A DNA stretch of 34,965 bases from Brumimicrobium sp965656195 (GTDB taxonomy: Bacteria; Bacteroidota; Bacteroidia; Flavobacteriales_D; Crocinitomicaceae), in contig CBFHJL010000021.1 of NCBI GenBank assembly GCA_965656195.1, positions 1 to 34,965 of the forward strand, given 5' to 3'. Under the pieces are notes generated by a model. It ran no database searches, was not told where the DNA came from, and saw nothing but the letters and a program-made list of their open reading frames with translations. This document shows, one piece after another, positions 6,892-15,235 of this stretch. Made by a program: the position numbers and the translations under genes. Numbering within the stretch: the first letter of the stretch is position 1; each line of letters begins with the position of its first letter.

Positions 6892-8103
6892 TTAAATAAT
6901 TTCCTCCAAAAGAAAAAAGCTACCAAAAACTATAATTGCATCGTCCTTATTTATAACAGATTGCACATCTGAAAGAGCTTTTTCAGAAGATTTATAAAAA
7001 TTCGATGTAAATGAAAAACCAGCTGACTTTTGCTTAAAATCCTGAATCCGATAACTTCTTTTGTTTTTGAATTCTGTAAATGCCATTGTCCAACTATCAG
7101 GTATCAATGAAAAGATTTTATCTAACTCTTTGTCATTAGATGCTCCATACACTGCATAAATTTTCTTTTCTGGATGTAAGCGATAAACATCTCTTACCAA
7201 TCTGCGAATCCCGTCGTCATTATGCGCTGCGTCTACAATTACTAATGGATCCTTTTTAATCGTTTGAAACCTTCCTATAAAGCCCGTATTCTTTCCTAGA
7301 TTTTTCAGTCCCAAATGAAACTTCTCTGCATTGAATTCAAATGACTCTAACTCTACTCTCAAAAGTGTCTCTCTAGCAATCCTCTCATTTATCTCAAATG
7401 TACTAGCTGTTTCCGGGTGATCAACAAAATGAATTAAAGACGATCTCTTTGTTGATGTCACTCTAAAAACTGGAGCAATATCTTCTTGTGTTTGACCTAT
7501 TATCACAGGAACACCTTCTTTGATAATACCCGCTTTCTCAAAAGCTATTTCACGCAGTGTATTACCTAGAATTGCGGTGTGATCCAACCCAATATTTGTA
7601 ATAACACTAATAATTGGAGTAATCACATTAGTTGCATCCAACCTTCCTCCTAGTCCAGTTTCTACAACTACAATATCACATTTTGTATTTTGAAAATGAA
7701 GCAGTGCCATCACCCATGAAATCTCGAAGAAAGATGGATTAACAGCAAAAGATTGATCTTGAACAGATGTAATAAATGCGCTCACCTCTTTCTGACCTAT
7801 CATTTCACCATTTACTCTGATCCTCTCGCGAAAGTCATGAATATGAGGAGAAGTAAATAATCCTGTCTTTAATCCTGACTCAGTAAATGTACTTGCTAAA
7901 ATAGAGGATGTGGTTCCTTTACCATTTGTCCCTGCAACATGAACAAATCTTAATTTATTAAGGTCTACCCCGAAATGCTCAATTAACGCTATGGTATTTT
8001 CTAAAGTTGGCTTGTAAGCTGAACTTCCTACATTTTGAAAAACTGGAAATTGATTAAAGAGCCAATTTATTTGATTAGCGTAAGACTTTTCCTCGGTATC
8101 CAT
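6892..8103 (-). CDS. folC: Bifunctional dihydrofolate synthase / folylpolyglutamate synthase
   Basis: Adds glutamate to dihydropteroate and then to folates using ATP; cytosolic Mur-ligase family. The 403 residues are near the usual 400-430. The P-loop HVAGTNGKGTTS is at 55-66, followed by FTSPHIHDFRERIRVNG (substrate loop), GGRLDATNVITPIISVITNIGLDH (metal and ATP site) and the C-terminal domain with VDAAHNDDGI. The start ATG shares its A with the tonB stop (TAATG), so translation is coupled to the exb/ton genes, although folate work is unrelated to them. The 3' end runs into an AT-rich stretch holding the tRNA-Val promoter, with no clear hairpin terminator. Confidence 0.95.
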   Translation of the reverse strand: MDTEEKSYANQINWLFNQFPVFQNVGSSAYKPTLENTIALIEHFGVDLNKLRFVHVAGTNGKGTTSSILASTFTESGLKTGLFTSPHIHDFRERIRVNGEMIGQKEVSAFITSVQDQSFAVNPSFFEISWVMALLHFQNTKCDIVVVETGLGGRLDATNVITPIISVITNIGLDHTAILGNTLREIAFEKAGIIKEGVPVIIGQTQEDIAPVFRVTSTKRSSLIHFVDHPETASTFEINERIARETLLRVELESFEFNAEKFHLGLKNLGKNTGFIGRFQTIKKDPLVIVDAAHNDDGIRRLVRDVYRLHPEKKIYAVYGASNDKELDKIFSLIPDSWTMAFTEFKNKRSYRIQDFKQKSAGFSFTSNFYKSSEKALSDVQSVINKDDAIIVFGSFFLLEEII

Positions 8104-8822
8104 TAACCTGGTTGAACAGTTACAGTATAATAGGCAATTTCGTTACGAGAACCGGGCTTCTCCTTATAACGGACCTCTTTTTTAACTAATATGATTACCT
8201 CATCTATCAGCGCCTGATTCGAAGTTGTTGTATTGTTACGGATCGAGCTTGCAGCTACAACTTTACCGCGTGAATCGACAGTAAGTTTTAATGCTATTGT
8301 GCAACGTTCATCATTACGAGTAGTAGGGTTAGAAGTTAAATTTGACAGACGAATTCGTTCTCCAACACCACCTGTACCTGGATCTCCAGTTCCTGATCCT
8401 GGTCCATCATCATTTCCAAATCCGCTTCCAGTCCCTCCAGTACCAGATCCTCCAGATCCATTTCCTGAGAATGGGCTAGATTCTGACTCTGTTTCTGTTG
8501 TAGTTGATGATTCGCTATCACCAGTACCCGTTTCAGTAGTTACCGAGGATTCTTCCTGTGTTGGTTGTTCTTCTGGATTTTCTTGTGTTTCGGGAGTTGG
8601 ATTAACTGTTTCACTTGGTTCTCCACCACCTGCATTGCTCACCTCAAATTCCTCAATGCCACTTTCAGCCATTGTTATCGGAATAGGCGTTGTCACCTTT
8701 GGTGGGTCTGGCTCGTGATATTTGATAAAAAATAATAGGAATAAAGTTACCAATAGGAAAACCACTGCTGTAATGATTCCTTTACGATTATCCTCAGATC
8801 GTACTACTGGTACTTGTGCCAT
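8103..8822 (-). CDS. TonB-like energy transducer with Gly-rich linker
   Basis: Probable TonB-family protein that carries proton-motive force from ExbBD to outer-membrane receptors. The 239 residues have a cytoplasmic N terminus, one membrane helix at about 13-33 (IITAVVFLLVTLFLLFFIKY), a Pro/Glu/Thr-rich periplasmic linker (about 36-120), a Gly/Ser low-complexity stretch (about 118-155) and a small C-terminal domain (about 158-239) ending in AYYTVTVQPG. That domain has the general TonB_C pattern (ALKLTVDSRGKVVAAS...) but is divergent. It lies 11 bases after exbD and overlaps folC, so it belongs to the exbB-exbD-tonB operon. A TolA-like role is an alternative. Confidence 0.8.
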   Translation of the reverse strand: MAQVPVVRSEDNRKGIITAVVFLLVTLFLLFFIKYHEPDPPKVTTPIPITMAESGIEEFEVSNAGGGEPSETVNPTPETQENPEEQPTQEESSVTTETGTGDSESSTTTETESESSPFSGNGSGGSGTGGTGSGFGNDDGPGSGTGDPGTGGVGERIRLSNLTSNPTTRNDERCTIALKLTVDSRGKVVAASSIRNNTTTSNQALIDEVIILVKKEVRYKEKPGSRNEIAYYTVTVQPG

Positions 8823-8833
8823 TTCTAATAATA

Positions 8834-9268
8834 TTAATCATATGCAAGAACGGGCTTCCAACCTCTCGCTTTAGATAAGGCGAGCACCTGGAATACTGCT
8901 TCGTAACTTGCTTTTCTAGCTCCTGCTATTTTAACCTTCTTTTCTGGAGTATTCTCTACTTCAGTAATTAGAAAATCTCTCATTTGATCGTAACTCGCCC
9001 CTTCTGTTTTAACACCAAAAGGATTTGCTGAATTACTCGCTTGACTCAACATGATTTGATACATATCGTCTTCTGTAATAATAACAGTAGTTGTCGTATT
9101 CTCCTTAGATGTTTCAAGCTTTTCGGATGGTTGAGGCAATTCAACGGGAGTATTCTTTTCCGCCATCGTACTCATAATAATAAAGAATACGAGTAGAAGG
9201 AATACAAGATCCGTCATGGAGGCCATACCTCCTTCAACTTTAACCTTATTTCTTGATCCAAAATTCAT
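8834..9268 (-). CDS. exbD: ExbD/TolR-family biopolymer transport protein
   Basis: Inner-membrane partner of ExbB in the proton-driven motor that powers TonB. The 144 residues have a single membrane helix at about 18-36, starting MTDLVFLLLVFFIIM. Asp20 is the family's conserved proton-carrying aspartate. A periplasmic domain of about 100 residues follows (TTTVIITEDDMYQIML... to the end). The start is 7 bases after the exbB stop and tonB begins 11 bases on. TolR and ExbD cannot be separated by sequence alone; the adjacent TonB-like gene favours ExbD. Confidence 0.9.
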   Translation of the reverse strand: MNFGSRNKVKVEGGMASMTDLVFLLLVFFIIMSTMAEKNTPVELPQPSEKLETSKENTTTTVIITEDDMYQIMLSQASNSANPFGVKTEGASYDQMRDFLITEVENTPEKKVKIAGARKASYEAVFQVLALSKARGWKPVLAYD

Positions 9269-9275
9269 CTACTAA

Positions 9276-9980
9276 TTACTTTGAAGGTTTGTGTAACAAA
9301 TCCATAAATTCCATCGCATCAATCTCCATGCGGTATACTACTTTAGAAATCTTAGAGACTAAATAATTGTATCCCATGTATGCAATAATACCGACAATCA
9401 AACCAGCTACAGTAGTGATCATCGCCGTCATTATACCAGGGGCAATAGTACCTAGATCTAGAGAATCTAAATTCTTCATTGCATTGAAGGTCTTTACCAT
9501 ACCTATAGTCGTTCCTAAGAACCCTATCATGGGTGCAGCACCAGCAGCTGTTGCTAAAAAGCTTAAACGTTGCTCTAATCTTGATATCTCAAGTTTACCT
9601 GTATTATCAATCGCAGATGCAACAACGTCTACAGGCTTACCTAATCGGTCAATCCCCTTCTCTAGCATTCTCGCTGATGGAGAATCTGTTCTTGCACACA
9701 AATTTCTCGCTTCATCAATTTTACCATCTGTTAGATATTCCTTAATCTTAGATAAAAAATCCGGAGATTTTTTTGAAGCTCTTTGTAGCGCTAATAATCG
9801 CTCTACAAAAACATAAACAGCATATATTGACATAACAGCCAATAGTAACAGGATAATCAATCCCATGACATCACTCGCTGCATCTGAAACAGCTTGCCAA
9901 ATAGCTACCTCCTTATAATTCTCTTCCGCCCCAACGGCAGTGGAATCCTGAACAACTTGTAGTAAAAAAGAACCTTTCAT
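9276..9980 (-). CDS. exbB: MotA/TolQ/ExbB-family proton channel protein
   Basis: Channel-forming subunit of the ExbB-ExbD motor in the inner membrane. The 234 residues have three membrane helices: about 36-62 (MGLIILLLLAVMSIYAVYVF), about 140-165 (AGAAPMIGFLGTTIGMVKTF) and about 180-208 (MTAMITTVAGLIVGIIAYMG). Between the first two is the usual cytoplasmic domain of about 75 residues. The conserved GTTIGM and the TT pair of helix 3 line the proton path in this family. It is first of the exbB-exbD-tonB series, 42 bases after nhaD on the same strand. Confidence 0.92.
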   Translation of the reverse strand: MKGSFLLQVVQDSTAVGAEENYKEVAIWQAVSDAASDVMGLIILLLLAVMSIYAVYVFVERLLALQRASKKSPDFLSKIKEYLTDGKIDEARNLCARTDSPSARMLEKGIDRLGKPVDVVASAIDNTGKLEISRLEQRLSFLATAAGAAPMIGFLGTTIGMVKTFNAMKNLDSLDLGTIAPGIMTAMITTVAGLIVGIIAYMGYNYLVSKISKVVYRMEIDAMEFMDLLHKPSK

Positions 9981-10022
9981 ATCGATATTAACGAGTTTAA
10001 TTAAATTTTGTTACACTACGGA

Positions 10023-11435
10023 CTAAGGGAAAAGAAATCCCTCTAATAGATAGACCCCAGCTCCTGCCAAGTATCCTATCAATGCCAACCAAGCAATATT
10101 TTTAAGGTACCAAAAGAAAGATATTCTCTCCATTCCCATAGCAACAACACCTGCCGCCGAACCAATGATTAGCATTGATCCTCCTGTCCCAGCAGAATAC
10201 GCGATAAAATGCCAAATGTGGTGATCTGTTACTTCGCTGAACATTCCCATACTAGCTGCAACTAGAGGGACATTATCGATTACCGCAGATCCTGCTCCTA
10301 GCAATAATACGAATACATCATTATTCATACTTGTCTGAACACTCTGACCAAAAGTGAATACCATACCAAGTGACTCAAGTGCCGCAACTGTCATTAAAAT
10401 CCCTAAGAAAAACAAGATTGAAGGCATCTCTATCTTGGTAAGAGCACGAAAAGTAGGGCTTTCATGATGCCCCTCAGGCTCAGGAGAGATGTAATCCTGT
10501 TCTTTTTCCTTTTTTACAACACCGACATAAGCCATTTTAAATTGACGAACACTAATAATTTCGGCGACTAAAGCTACTACTCCTAACGAAAGCATCATAC
10601 CCACATATGGAGGTAAATGAGTTACTGTTTTGAAGATCGGCACAAATACAATCATACCTAGTCCTAAATATAGCATTAACGCAGCTTTTGAGTTAACGTC
10701 CTGTTCTTCAGGAGGAAGGTCAAATGTACCTTGAAAAGGCTTCATGAAGCTTGCTATAATCGTTGGAATAATCATACAAACCAAAGAAGGTAATATCAAG
10801 TACTCAAACAACTTCAAAGCTGTTACTTTATTACCCATCCATAGCATGGTCGTCGTAACATCTCCAATTGGTGACCATGCACCACCAGCATTTGCTGCAA
10901 TTATTATTATACCTGCAAACCAAATTCTATCACTTGATTTATCAAGCAGTTTTCTTAAGATTGTTATTAAAACAATGGTCGCTGTAAGGTTATCAATGAT
11001 AGCAGAAAGAATAAAGGCAAGACCAGAAACTATCCAAAGTAATGTCTTTTTCTTATTGGTACGAATATACCCCTTGATTGTAGAGAATCCATGAAAGTGA
11101 TCCACAATTTCTACAATAGTCATTGCACCTATAAGGAAAATTAAAATCTCACATGTCTTACCAAAATGGTGAAGCAATGTAGACTCCATTACAGCCATTT
11201 TGGAATGACCACCATGACCATCTTCCGATACTACTGGAAGATCAGCAAAACCGGCCATCATTTGATGGTTCTCCATATCAAACCATTCGGTAAATCCACC
11301 TAATCCAAATGCTATCCCAGCCCATGCTAAAGCCATCATTAATAACGAAGGCACGAGCTTATCTACCTTTATACTGTGTTCAAGCGTAATCGCTAGATAA
11401 CCGAGGATAAAAACAAAAACAATAAAAAGTTCCAT
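10023..11435 (-). CDS. nhaD: NhaD-type sodium:proton antiporter
   Basis: Inner-membrane Na+/H+ antiporter of the ion transporter superfamily, which exports Na+ at alkaline or saline conditions. The 470 residues have about 11-12 hydrophobic segments. NhaD hallmarks are SAIIDNLTATIVLITILRKLL (about 142-162), GGAWSPIGDVTTTMLWM (about 184-200), and the second half-site GSAVIDNVPLVAASMGMF (about 379-396) with its conserved Asp-Asn. It begins 21 bases after the dehydrogenase stop and is followed 42 bases on by exbB, so co-transcription with an amino-acid dehydrogenase and the Ton motor is likely. A Na+-rich habitat is implied. Confidence 0.92.
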   Translation of the reverse strand: MELFIVFVFILGYLAITLEHSIKVDKLVPSLLMMALAWAGIAFGLGGFTEWFDMENHQMMAGFADLPVVSEDGHGGHSKMAVMESTLLHHFGKTCEILIFLIGAMTIVEIVDHFHGFSTIKGYIRTNKKKTLLWIVSGLAFILSAIIDNLTATIVLITILRKLLDKSSDRIWFAGIIIIAANAGGAWSPIGDVTTTMLWMGNKVTALKLFEYLILPSLVCMIIPTIIASFMKPFQGTFDLPPEEQDVNSKAALMLYLGLGMIVFVPIFKTVTHLPPYVGMMLSLGVVALVAEIISVRQFKMAYVGVVKKEKEQDYISPEPEGHHESPTFRALTKIEMPSILFFLGILMTVAALESLGMVFTFGQSVQTSMNNDVFVLLLGAGSAVIDNVPLVAASMGMFSEVTDHHIWHFIAYSAGTGGSMLIIGSAAGVVAMGMERISFFWYLKNIAWLALIGYLAGAGVYLLEGFLFP

Positions 11436-11456
11436 AGTGTTAGTAGTAATATTGGT

Positions 11457-12686
11457 TTATACTAATTGTTTAAGTGCAATTTCGAATGCAGCTTTTGCAA
11501 TTCCTGTTTTTTGAGGATTCTTCTGGTGAGTCTTCTCTAAAGCTATTCTTATGATTTCAGAAGTATCTACAAAGATATCTTCATCAGTTATTTCTTTCAG
11601 ATCTTCAGACATTAAGAAAGCAAACACTCTTGCCATTCCACAGTTGGATATAAAATCAGGAATAACAGCTATATGATCATCTACATAATTTGCAATTGAA
11701 CCGAAGAATATTTCCGGATCGGCAAAGGGTACGTTAGCTCCTGCTGAAATAACCTCTACACCTGCATTGATCATTCGCGTTGCTTGATCCTGCGTAATTA
11801 ATCGGGAACCAGCACATGGCGCAAAAATATCAGCCGGCACATCCCAAATCTGAGCGTTTACATCATCAAAAGACAACATGTCCGGGGCGTTTAACTCATT
11901 ACCATTCTTATTTAAGAATAGTTCGCGAATTTCTTCAAAAGTAAATCCGTCCTTATTGATCAAACCTCCTACTCTATCGATAATACCGACAATTTTGGCA
12001 CCACTTTGAGCAAGGTAAAAAGCTGCAGCTGATGCAACATTTCCCCAACCTTGTATGATCACTTTCTTATTTTGAACTCCCCCGCTCCACAATTTATAAT
12101 AGTGTTCAATGGATTGAGCAACACCATATCCTGTAATCATGTCTGCAACTACATATTTACGATCTAAGCTTGGCGTATACTTCTCGTCTTCGATAACTTT
12201 TAGGACACCATGTCGAAGCTGACCTATTCTATGAATCTTCTGAGCTTCTCGTGGTTGAAAATGACCATTAAAAACTCCTTCTTGAGGGTGCCATACACCA
12301 CAGTCTTCTGTGTAAGGTATTACTTCATGAATTTCATCAACATTCATATCGCCTCCAGTACCATAATAGTGCTTCAGTAGAGGCGTAACAGCAGCATACC
12401 ATCTTCTAAGAACGCCTTCTTTTCGAGGATCTTTCGGATCAAAGTTAATTCCAGACTTTGCCCCTCCTATTGGAGGTCCTGAAACAGTAAACTTTACCTC
12501 CATTGTTTTAGCCAAAGACTCTACTTCGCGCTTGTCTAACCCCTTCCTCATTCGAGTACCTCCTCCGGCAGCTCCTCCGCGTAAAGAGTTTATCACAACC
12601 CATCCTTCTGCATCTGTTTCTTGGTCACTCCATTCGAAAACAATTTCTGGTTGTTTGTTTTCAAACTTGGCTAATAATTCCTTCAT
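11457..12686 (-). CDS. Glu/Leu/Phe/Val-type amino-acid dehydrogenase
   Basis: NAD(P)-dependent oxidative deaminase: amino acid + NAD(P)+ to 2-oxo acid + ammonia, cytosolic. The 409 residues have the N-terminal dimerisation domain with GPPIGGAKSGI, whose Lys77 is the expected catalytic lysine, then GTGGDMNVDE at about 110-118. The Rossmann domain starts near 212 with the glycine motif GWGNVASAAAFYLAQSG. APCAG and SAGANVPF follow at the substrate and cofactor cleft. Substrate choice (Glu, Leu or another) is not settled by these motifs. Its own promoter lies just upstream, and nhaD follows after 21 bases. Confidence 0.88.
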   Translation of the reverse strand: MKELLAKFENKQPEIVFEWSDQETDAEGWVVINSLRGGAAGGGTRMRKGLDKREVESLAKTMEVKFTVSGPPIGGAKSGINFDPKDPRKEGVLRRWYAAVTPLLKHYYGTGGDMNVDEIHEVIPYTEDCGVWHPQEGVFNGHFQPREAQKIHRIGQLRHGVLKVIEDEKYTPSLDRKYVVADMITGYGVAQSIEHYYKLWSGGVQNKKVIIQGWGNVASAAAFYLAQSGAKIVGIIDRVGGLINKDGFTFEEIRELFLNKNGNELNAPDMLSFDDVNAQIWDVPADIFAPCAGSRLITQDQATRMINAGVEVISAGANVPFADPEIFFGSIANYVDDHIAVIPDFISNCGMARVFAFLMSEDLKEITDEDIFVDTSEIIRIALEKTHQKNPQKTGIAKAAFEIALKQLV

Positions 12687-12707
12687 ACTTTAATTTTGTA
12701 ATCCAAG

Positions 12708-12715
12708 CAAAAGTA
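12708..12715 (-). promoter_or_regulatory. Promoter -7 element of the amino-acid dehydrogenase operon
   Basis: Minus-strand TACTTTTG followed by CTTGG, matching TAnnTTTG, 22 bases upstream of the ATG at 12686. No clear -33 TTG. It is likely to drive the dehydrogenase-nhaD-exbB-exbD-tonB-folC series. Confidence 0.5.
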
Positions 12716-12757
12716 AAAAACATTTCGAATCCATATAACACAGGCTGATAAATTAAT

Positions 12758-13828
12758 TCACGACATATAAATCACCCCTGAACATGAGTCTTTTTGAGCA
12801 CCTGTTACGGAGCTTAATACATTCGTTTCATTTAAGCATCTCAGCAAGCCTAAAAATGCAAATCCTATAGCCTCTTTAAAATCCACTATTTCCTTGGAAG
12901 GAATGATTATTTCCCCATTATAAATATTTGACAATTCATCTATCAAAAATGAATTATGTGCACCTCCTCCAGTTATCATGACTGAAGATATATTTGCCTT
13001 AACGAAGGCTTTATTCAAATGACTTATAACATGTGAAACATAAGTATTCAATTTATCTTCAAGTGACAAATCGACATCAAATAGTGGCATAACTTCTTTT
13101 TCAACCCATTCCCAACCTAAAGACTTAGGTCCTTCTTGCAAATAATAATCTAATGCATCTAATTTTTTTAATAAATCTGGATTCATACTTCCTGATTCCG
13201 CCAAATGTCCATTTTTATCCATGGTCAAGTTTCTCTCTTTAACAAGGTGGTTAATCACAATATTAGCTGGACCAACATCAAATGATTTTACTACTCCATG
13301 TTCACTGTATGAAAGATTAGAAAATCCTCCCAAGTTCAAATATCCCTGAGCTCTCTTCTTGAAAAGCAAATGATCTACAACGGGTATCAAGGGAGCTCCA
13401 TTCCCTCCTAAAGCAACATCTTTCGTCCTAAAATCGACAACAGAATTTATCCCTGTACGAATTGCAATATGTGGAGTGTTTCCTATCTGTAAGGTCAGGG
13501 ATCGCTCTGGCTGGTGAAATATGGTCTGTCCATGACTTGAAATTGCGAAAATATCCTCCTTATCAATTTGATTCGTCGAAATGAATTCATTGATTTGATC
13601 AGCATAGAATTGACTCAACTCAACACTCAGTAAACTTAACTTTTCTCCTGACAATTTGGGAGCATAGAAAAGTCGCTCTCTAAACGCTGAACTGTAAGTA
13701 ATTGTTTGTGCAGAGATCAATCTAAAGGACCAATCCCCACTATCGTCGCGACTGAATTTAACATCTGCTAAATCCAACCCATCTAACGAAGTACCAGACA
13801 TCAACCCTATTAGTCGAAAACTTTTCAT
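12758..13828 (-). CDS. anmK: Anhydro-N-acetylmuramic acid kinase
   Basis: Phosphorylates and opens 1,6-anhydro-MurNAc to MurNAc-6-phosphate during peptidoglycan recycling; cytosolic, ASKHA fold. The 356 residues match the family (about 360-380). The ATP-binding phosphate loop MSGTSLDGLDLADV is at 10-23. Then come VDFRTKDVALGGNGAPLIPVVD, NLGGFSNLS, SFDVGPANIVINHLV with the conserved aspartate, and MITGGGAHNSFLID near the C terminus. It is transcribed in the same direction as the dehydrogenase 71 bases downstream, which has its own promoter. A perfect hairpin lies in its short leader. Confidence 0.95.
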   Translation of the reverse strand: MKSFRLIGLMSGTSLDGLDLADVKFSRDDSGDWSFRLISAQTITYSSAFRERLFYAPKLSGEKLSLLSVELSQFYADQINEFISTNQIDKEDIFAISSHGQTIFHQPERSLTLQIGNTPHIAIRTGINSVVDFRTKDVALGGNGAPLIPVVDHLLFKKRAQGYLNLGGFSNLSYSEHGVVKSFDVGPANIVINHLVKERNLTMDKNGHLAESGSMNPDLLKKLDALDYYLQEGPKSLGWEWVEKEVMPLFDVDLSLEDKLNTYVSHVISHLNKAFVKANISSVMITGGGAHNSFLIDELSNIYNGEIIIPSKEIVDFKEAIGFAFLGLLRCLNETNVLSSVTGAQKDSCSGVIYMS

Positions 13829-13843
13829 TTCTTTGAAGATCAG

Positions 13844-13868
13844 GCAGGAAAATTTGAATTTTTCCTGC
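13844..13868. promoter_or_regulatory. Inverted repeat in the anmK leader
   Basis: The 9-bp stem GCAGGAAAA / TTTTCCTGC with a 7-base middle is centred about 28 bases upstream of the anmK ATG on the minus strand. A near-consensus TAATATTG element lies further out at 13883-13890. Function unknown: it could be an operator or a leader RNA hairpin. Confidence 0.4.
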
Positions 13869-13942
13869 TACTTTTACGTCCTCAATATTACAGAAATTAA
13901 TAGAAAGTTATCGTCGTGTGACAAACAAACTGTGTATTGAGT

Positions 13943-13974
13943 TTGCTATAAAAACGAATAAATCATTAATTTTG
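13943..13974 (+). promoter_or_regulatory. Promoter of the acyl-CoA dehydrogenase gene
   Basis: TTG (13943-13945), 21 bases, TAATTTTG (13967-13974) followed by CATTG. A full match to the Bacteroidetes consensus, 48 bases before the ATG. Confidence 0.7.
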
Positions 13975-14022
13975 CATTGATTTATGCACGCATACGAAAC
14001 TAAAGAAACAAAATAAATTATT

Positions 14023-15165
14023 ATGGATTTTCAACTATCAGAAGAACACCAAGCGGTGAGAGATGCTGCAAGGGATTTTGCACAAAACGTATTGAAAGAA
14101 GGAGTAATTGAACGTGATAACGAACAACGCTTCCCTAAAGATGAAATTAAACAACTCGGTGAACTCGGATTCATGGGAATGATGGTTGATCCTAAATACG
14201 GTGGAGGCGGAATGGATACTCTTTCTTACGTATTGGCGATGGAAGAGATCTCAAAAGTTGACGCTTCAGTTTCAGTATGTATGAGTGTGAATAATTCACT
14301 TGTTTGCTGGGGACTTGAGACATTCGGTACTGAGGAACAAAAAGAAAAATATTTAAAGCCTTTAGCTACTGGAGAAAAGATCGGAGCGTTTTGTCTTTCA
14401 GAACCTGAAGCAGGTTCCGATGCAACTTCTCAGAGAACAACTGCCGAAGATAAAGGTGATCATTACCTACTAAACGGAACTAAAAACTGGATCACGAATG
14501 GTTCGTCTGCTTCAGTATATTTAGTAATTGCACAAACAGACCCAGAAAAAGGGCACAAAGGAATTAACGCTTTAATCGTTGAGAGAGACATGGAAGGCTT
14601 CATCGTAGGTGCGAAGGAAGATAAAATGGGGATCCGCGGTAGTGATACACACACGTTAATGTTTAACGATGTTAAGGTTCCTAAAGAGAATCGTATTGGA
14701 GAAGATGGATTCGGATTTAAATTTGCGATGAAAACTCTTTCTGGTGGAAGAATAGGAATTGCCGCTCAAGCACTAGGGATTGCTTCTGGTGGACTTGAAC
14801 TTGCTGTTGCTTATTCTAAAGAGCGTAAGGCATTTGGAAAAGAAATTATGAAGCATCAAGCTATTGCATTTAAGATTGCTGATATGGCTACTGCCGTTGA
14901 AACAGCTCGTCTACTTGTGCATAAGGCTGCATGGCAGAAGGATAATGGTGAAAACTATGACCAATCTGGAGCAATGGCGAAATTATATGCGTCAAAAGTA
15001 GCTATGGAGCAAACAGTTGAAGCTGTTCAAATTCACGGTGGCTATGGCTTCGTTAAAGAATACCACGTTGAACGTTTGATGAGAGATGCTAAGATCACGC
15101 AGATCTATGAAGGAACGTCCGAAGTACAAAAGATTGTTATTTCAAGAAATGTCTTGAATGGATGA
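14023..15165 (+). CDS. Acyl-CoA dehydrogenase (short/medium-chain type)
   Basis: FAD enzyme that introduces the 2,3-double bond into acyl-CoA during fatty-acid or branched-chain amino-acid breakdown and passes electrons to ETF. The 380 residues are the standard length. The N-terminal helical domain starts DFQLSEEHQAVRDAARDF. The FAD/substrate beta domain has CLSEPEAGSDA and KNWITNG. The C-terminal helical domain ends in QIYEGTSEVQKIVISRNVL, whose Glu363 is the expected catalytic base of the SCAD/butyryl-CoA class. It has its own promoter and a terminator shared with the convergent response regulator, so it is monocistronic. The exact chain specificity cannot be read from sequence. Confidence 0.94.
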   Translation: MDFQLSEEHQAVRDAARDFAQNVLKEGVIERDNEQRFPKDEIKQLGELGFMGMMVDPKYGGGGMDTLSYVLAMEEISKVDASVSVCMSVNNSLVCWGLETFGTEEQKEKYLKPLATGEKIGAFCLSEPEAGSDATSQRTTAEDKGDHYLLNGTKNWITNGSSASVYLVIAQTDPEKGHKGINALIVERDMEGFIVGAKEDKMGIRGSDTHTLMFNDVKVPKENRIGEDGFGFKFAMKTLSGGRIGIAAQALGIASGGLELAVAYSKERKAFGKEIMKHQAIAFKIADMATAVETARLLVHKAAWQKDNGENYDQSGAMAKLYASKVAMEQTVEAVQIHGGYGFVKEYHVERLMRDAKITQIYEGTSEVQKIVISRNVLNG

Positions 15166-15184
15166 TCATTAGATCTAAATAAAT

Positions 15185-15219
15185 CAAAAAAAGCATCGAG
15201 GTTTCTCGATGCTTTTTTT
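15185..15219. terminator. Bidirectional terminator between acyl-CoA dehydrogenase and the response regulator
   Basis: Perfect stem AAGCATCGAG / CTCGATGCTT with a gttt loop (15191-15214), flanked by an A run on the left and a T run on the right. It can therefore end transcripts from both sides. Confidence 0.9.
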
Positions 15220-15235
15220 GATTTCCTTAAAAGTT

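Noticed and set aside
8233..8718. A 161-codon Pro/Ser-rich frame on the plus strand
   Set aside because: Antisense shadow of the Gly/Ser- and Glu-rich tonB linker.
9367..9816. A 149-codon plus-strand frame in exbB
   Set aside because: Antisense shadow of a clear ExbB gene.
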